From contig CM050448.1 in assembly GCA_027563935.2 (NCBI GenBank), forward strand, positions 120,702,493 through 120,766,492: a stretch of 64,000 nucleotides of DNA. Reading direction: 5' to 3'. Source of the stretch: Costus lasius. Its lineage: Eukaryota > Streptophyta > Magnoliopsida > Zingiberales > Costaceae. The notes beneath the pieces are model-generated. The model had not been told where the DNA came from. It made no database searches and saw only the letters and a program-made list of their open reading frames with translations. A program made the position numbers and the translations under genes. How positions within the stretch are numbered: position 1 is the stretch's first letter; each line of letters opens with the position of its first letter. Below, piece after piece: positions 59,431 to 64,000 of this stretch.

Positions 59431-59437
59431 ATTTATA
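59431..59437 (-). promoter_or_regulatory. TATA box of the right-hand TPS gene
   Basis: The minus strand reads TATAAAT about 55 bp upstream of the start codon at 59376. Confidence 0.5.
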
Positions 59438-59547
59438 GGCTCTATTTTAATGAGGAACGCGTATAGAATAATTCTTATATGCCGGGTAGGGTAGCGCACT
59501 TACATTTGAACTGTTCATTGGATTTGTCCTTGTCTATGAATTTTTCG

Positions 59548-59726
59548 TATTCTAATTTGTAGGATTCACGTGACGTGCTGCCTGGACGTTAGCAATCATT
59601 TTGCAAGACAAATCCGATCAATCATTTTCCATCGTATTCTAATTTATAGGATTGACGTGACGTGCTGCCTCGACGTTAGCAATCATTTTATTTTGCAAGA
59701 CAAATCCGATCAATCATTTTCCATCG
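59548..59726. repeat. Tandem duplication in the TPS promoter region
   Basis: Unit 1 (59548-59634) and unit 2 (59635-59726) each contain 'gacgtgctgcc', 'gacgttagcaatcatttt' and 'caagacaaatccgatcaatc'. Unit 1 has a CACGTG G-box core and unit 2 a GACGTGACGTG variant. The repeat lies about 170-350 bp upstream of the start codon, so it could affect expression. Confidence 0.85.
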
Positions 59727-59849
59727 ACAAAATTGTAATACTGGCTGGACAGTCGCGCGTTGAATTAATCTTATCCATTCTAAGGATTACAAAATTGGTC
59801 CAAATGAGCCGTACTTTGAGACTAGATGATATGCAAGTGGTATTGAGCT

Positions 59850-61900
59850 TTTTCTTTTCCCTGATACATTGAGACTAGATGATATCCAAGTGGTACTCAG
59901 CTTTTTCTTTTCCCCTTCTGTTTTTTTGTTCTCATACTTCCGTGTCACATTCCAAAAATAATTATAAAATTTAATAATTATTTTTTTATTTAATATAATT
60001 TAATTTATTAGGATTCAAAATATATCAAATTGAGAGACTTAAAATGTTAAGTAAACTTAATATCCCATTTTATATACTTCTAGACTTACAACAACAATAC
60101 TTAATCAAATATAAACAACCATCAAATTATTATCCAATAAATTCATATTTCTACTTCAAAACATACAACCTCATAAGGAGAGATCAAAGATTAAACTTTC
60201 ATTTATACAATAAACACAAGTTAACATTGTATTATTATTTTACAAAATTATTCTAACTTCTCCTAGACACCCAAATTAACATATACAAGAACATCATCTC
60301 AGCTCATTAAACTAAACAAGAGCCTATAAGCATTTAGTCATTTAGCACTTCTTTTATTGCTCGAAGGAAAAGCAATCAAAGCATAACTTGTATAATATTG
60401 TGAGGTTATTTTTGGTCATGTTAAATATAATTTGATCATTTCAAATTCACATTATAAAAATAAGATTTTTTGTTTAATAGATTCTGGCTTCCAATGAGTA
60501 CATGCACTTATTGTTAATTACCTTTGAAGTCAAGACACCTTTAATTAAGAGATCTATATAAATAAACAATATTTCACAAATTGGAGAACAAAATATTTTA
60601 TAAGTATCATATCAATACATGGCTCGAACAACTTAAAATTTGAAGTAATATTCATTAGTCAAAGAAAGACTTTTTGGTGGATGTGCGATTTTCTAAGAAT
60701 ATGCAGGGATTTGAATACTTGGCCCTAATGACGTATTTGAGATTTGGCATGCATTCGGTCTTGATAACTTATGAGTATTTGAATTTGATACTCAGCATTG
60801 ATGGCTTGTGAGTATTTAAATTTGGTATATACTCGGCAAGGGAATCAATCAAATCACCAATACTACTATAAGGAAAGAATTTATTATAATTGTGGGTCTC
60901 GACCGCGATTAAGGAAATGCCAAGTGAAGGTATTCTCTTAAAAAAGATTCAATAAAAAATGGAAGAGCTCTCGGCAAGAGAAGTGCGCCAGAGAAGAAAT
61001 AAAAAAAAATCCGCAAGAGAAGGGGAAGGAAAAAAAGTTATCGCATGCAGGGGGTGAGGACAATAGAAAAATAACAGGGAGAGAATTTATAAAAAAAAAT
61101 AGCGGCACACGCTTAGTAAAAGAAAAACATGGCTGTGAAAAGTAAAAGAATTTTTTTTATAGGAAAAATACAATATGCTACTTGGACAGTGCAAACCCCT
61201 ACCCTTTTATCACATTGCTATTGAATAGTTTTTGTATTGGATCATATTTTAATAGTAAAGCATGACGTGCAATTTGATGCAAACCTGTTTTTTATAGTAT
61301 GAAATGGTTTGATATCAAATAATGTGTACTTGCACTATTACAATTGAATGATTTTATATTGAATTATGTTTTTAATAAAAAAAATATGATGCACTATTTG
61401 CATCATGCAAACCTTTTTTTATTATATTGCTATTGAATGATTTTGTATCTAATAATATCTTTAATAGAAAAATATGAGGCCTTACTTGCAAAAAAAAAAA
61501 AGATTGATGTACAACCAGGGCACCGAATCCAAAATTTGTTTCCTTGAGTTTATTGAACGCTGCTGTAATCATGAAAAGGCGAACAGAGATCAACACGTTG
61601 CTGCTGCTATCTTCTATTGATTCTATGGGTCAATAAGTGTTACATTAAAAACATAATATGACCCTTTTAAAATTCATTTTAAATTAATAAGACTTTTTGT
61701 TTAATGAATTTTGATTTCCAATGAGCGCAAACACTCATTGTTAATTATCCCTAAAATTAAAAAATATTTGATTAAGAGATCTATACGATAAAGTAAAAAA
61801 TGAAAGATTAGACTAAATAATTTTATTCATGAACATTTTGAAAGCACATGGCTTGACATGATACATAAGCGATGAAAGAAATGAGCTATTATCAATTTGG
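59850..61900. other. No gene; dispersed repeat copies
   Basis: AT-rich. 60410-60620 resembles 61650-61810, and 60700-60840 holds two or three units of a text ('gatggcttgtgagtatt') also found near 62910-62980. 61510-61625 is a copy of 14830-14940. Short frames only. Confidence 0.45.
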
Positions 61901-62790
61901 GCAATTTGTATTCGTCAAATGTTTAGTCTTGAGATGGGTTATTAGATAATATCCGGCCTAGGTAATACAATGTCATATTGAGAAGCTACGCCCCGATATT
62001 GAACATCGACGTACCTACCTCCTAAACAATATTTCATCGTAATGCATAAAGACATGTTGGATATTTGAATTTGGAAGATCATCTGGCCTTAACGGCGTGT
62101 TAGATGTTTAATTTAGAAAATTACCCAAACTCACGGCGTGTTAGATAATTTGAATTTGGAAAATTACCCGGCCTTGCGGCGTGTTGGATAATTTAATTTG
62201 AGAAAATTACCTAGCCTTGCAGCATATTAGATAATTTGATTTGGAAAATTATCCGGGCTTGTGGCTTGTTGGATAATTTGAATTTGGAAAATATCCGACC
62301 TTGCGGCGTATTGGATGTTTAAATTTGAGAAAATTACCCGGCCTTGCAGCTTGTTGGATAATTTGAATTTGGGAAAATATCCTACCTTGCGGCATATTGG
62401 ATATTTAATTTGAGAAAATCATTCGACCTTGACGGCGTGTTGGATGTTTAATTTGGAAAATTACCCAGTCTTGTGGCGTATTGAATAATTTGAATTTGGA
62501 AAAATTATTCAGCCTCATGGCGTATTGAATTTGATTTTAGAAAATATCCGGCCTTACGGTGTGTTGGATATTTAAATTTAAGAAAATTACCTAGCCTTGC
62601 GGCTTGTTGGATAATTTGATTTTGAAAAATATCCGGCCTTGCGGCGTGTTGTATGTTTGATTTGGAAAATTACCCGGCCTCGCGGCGTGTTAGATAATTT
62701 GAATTTGGAAAATTACCTAGCCTTGCGGCTTGTTAGATAATTTGAATTTGAAAAAAAAAATCTGACCTTGCGGCTTAAAAATTACTTAGC
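61900..62790. repeat. Degenerate minisatellite (array 2)
   Basis: About 17 units of roughly 45-55 bp with the core 'ggccttgcggcgtgttggat' then 'aatttgaatttggaaaatta'. Related to the array at 23165-23641, with the same neighbours ('tattgaggagttacgccctg' near 62812). Confidence 0.85.
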
Positions 62791-64000
62791 CGTAACATAC
62801 GCAACATTATATTGAGGAGTTACGCCCTGAAGTTAAACGTTGATGTACGCATCGCCCAAATAATATTTTATCACGATGCGCTAAAGCTTTAGCATTTTAA
62901 AATTTGTTAAATGTTTAGCCTTGATGGCTCATGAATATTAAAACTTCACAAACATTCAGCTTGGTGGCTCACGAGTATTCGTCTGATTTAACATAACTTG
63001 GGGAAAAACTGAGTATATAAGTGTAAAATTGTCCCTCTTCCTCTTGTTCTTCTCTCTGCTGCAACGTAGGATTACATGAGCAGCCAGTTAGACTAGGATA
63101 AACTGAAGTTAGCCTGAGTTTATTGAAATGACTCAACCAAATGAATCTAGCGTCATTCCCCTTCCTATATACAATTTTGCACATTTTATCTAATTCTTCC
63201 ATCTCTTTTCTTTATTTTACTTGGCTGCTGTGTATTGTAGTAGACTGGGTTGATGGGCTAAGTGGGGCGTAGCAAACTGGATCCAGAGCTGTAATAATGG
63301 ACTCCATCGTCTTTGGCTTGGATTAACTTGATTCAAGTCAAATCGAACTGGACAAGCGCTATGATGACAGCCTGGGCCAAATGCTGTTGCAGCACATTGG
63401 TCCAATTGCTATAGTTGTAATTGATTTTCTGTCTTGTTATGAAAATTTAATTCAATGTTATATTGTTGAGGTTGAGCACTGACGGATCAAATTCAAATGA
63501 ACGAGTTTTGAGCTTTGGTTTGCATATTGATGCAGTGTCCGGCTCAGACCAGGTCGAGCTTTTCACTAGACTTGGAAGGTGTCCTGTTCTTTGTTTTAGC
63601 TTTTTTTTTATCTTGTTGAGACGTGATGAGCAGATCTGGTTCGAGATTTTATGGAAGCAAGGGCGAGCCAGCTCGGTGGTGGAATGTTGTCGAAGAGAGA
63701 GGGGCCTCCAGATCATCACTCTCATGTTATACACTAACGGGAAAAGTAGCTTGATGTGTTCACGTTGTTGCTCCCGAGTCGAGGGATTTTCGGATTCTTT
63801 TGCGCTGTGACCGACCCCATTGGCTGGCGATTTCTGCTGGTGTTGAAGATGATGAGCTTAACGAGTCCCTTGGTGTGACGAGAGTGAATGGAGCTCAAGA
63901 TCAGTTGCCCTAGATTGCAGTCCTTAAGGCTGCTGGAGATAGGCGATGTTCTGAGAGCTTCGTGCAATCTCGGTGAGATTAAGCAAGTCAGGCGGCGAAG
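62791..64000. other. No gene seen to the window edge
   Basis: Frames at 62969-63967 on both strands lack known domains and overlap each other. Composition becomes less AT-rich after about 63200, so an LTR or a gene edge beyond the window is possible. Confidence 0.35.

Overview
This is a window of nuclear DNA from a flowering plant, probably a monocot. The evidence is intron-rich genes with GT-AG introns, GC-rich exons in the proton-pump gene, and many plant LTR retrotransposons and hAT, Tourist-like and SINE-like elements. Species cannot be settled from the window. The terpene synthases look most like the monocot sesquiterpene (TPS-a) type, which is an impression and not a search result.

Layout. 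1-3239 is AT-rich and holds no gene I can support. 3240-6960 (minus) is a complete 11-exon plasma-membrane H+-ATPase, predicted at 957 aa, with a TATA box near 7107. From 7594 to 59376 runs a terpene synthase (TPS) cluster, every recognisable piece on the minus strand. Two copies are intact: 17884-20146 (548 aa) and 56942-59376 (555 aa). One copy is nearly complete but lacks exon 1 (8199-10379). At least eight further pieces are broken. Flanking DNA is duplicated along with the TPS copies (for example 15423-16550 with 50968-56440, and 28885-29544 with 49945-50562), so the cluster grew by repeated segmental duplication.

The space between TPS copies is filled with mobile elements, many dated relative to each other by target-site duplications (TSDs). 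They include a gypsy gag/protease region with a tRNA-Asp primer site (10990-14269), a deleted LTR element sitting in a minisatellite (23642-26677), and three hAT-type MITEs full of long perfect palindromes (21672-22538, 31001-31885, 32589-33481). A 4.7-kb Ty1/copia element (37556-42251) lies exactly between a TPS pseudogene and a duplicated promoter/exon-1 fragment of the H+-ATPase. There are also two solo LTRs, two further copia remnants, a tRNA-derived SINE pair and several minisatellites.

Function. The H+-ATPase is a housekeeping/transport gene with no pathway link to its neighbours. The intact TPS genes should make cytosolic sesquiterpenes from farnesyl diphosphate, product unknown. The most unusual points are a conserved GC-AG first intron in the intact TPS genes, loss of a metal-binding Glu in the third copy, the palindrome-packed MITEs, and the ATPase 5' fragment carried into the TPS cluster.
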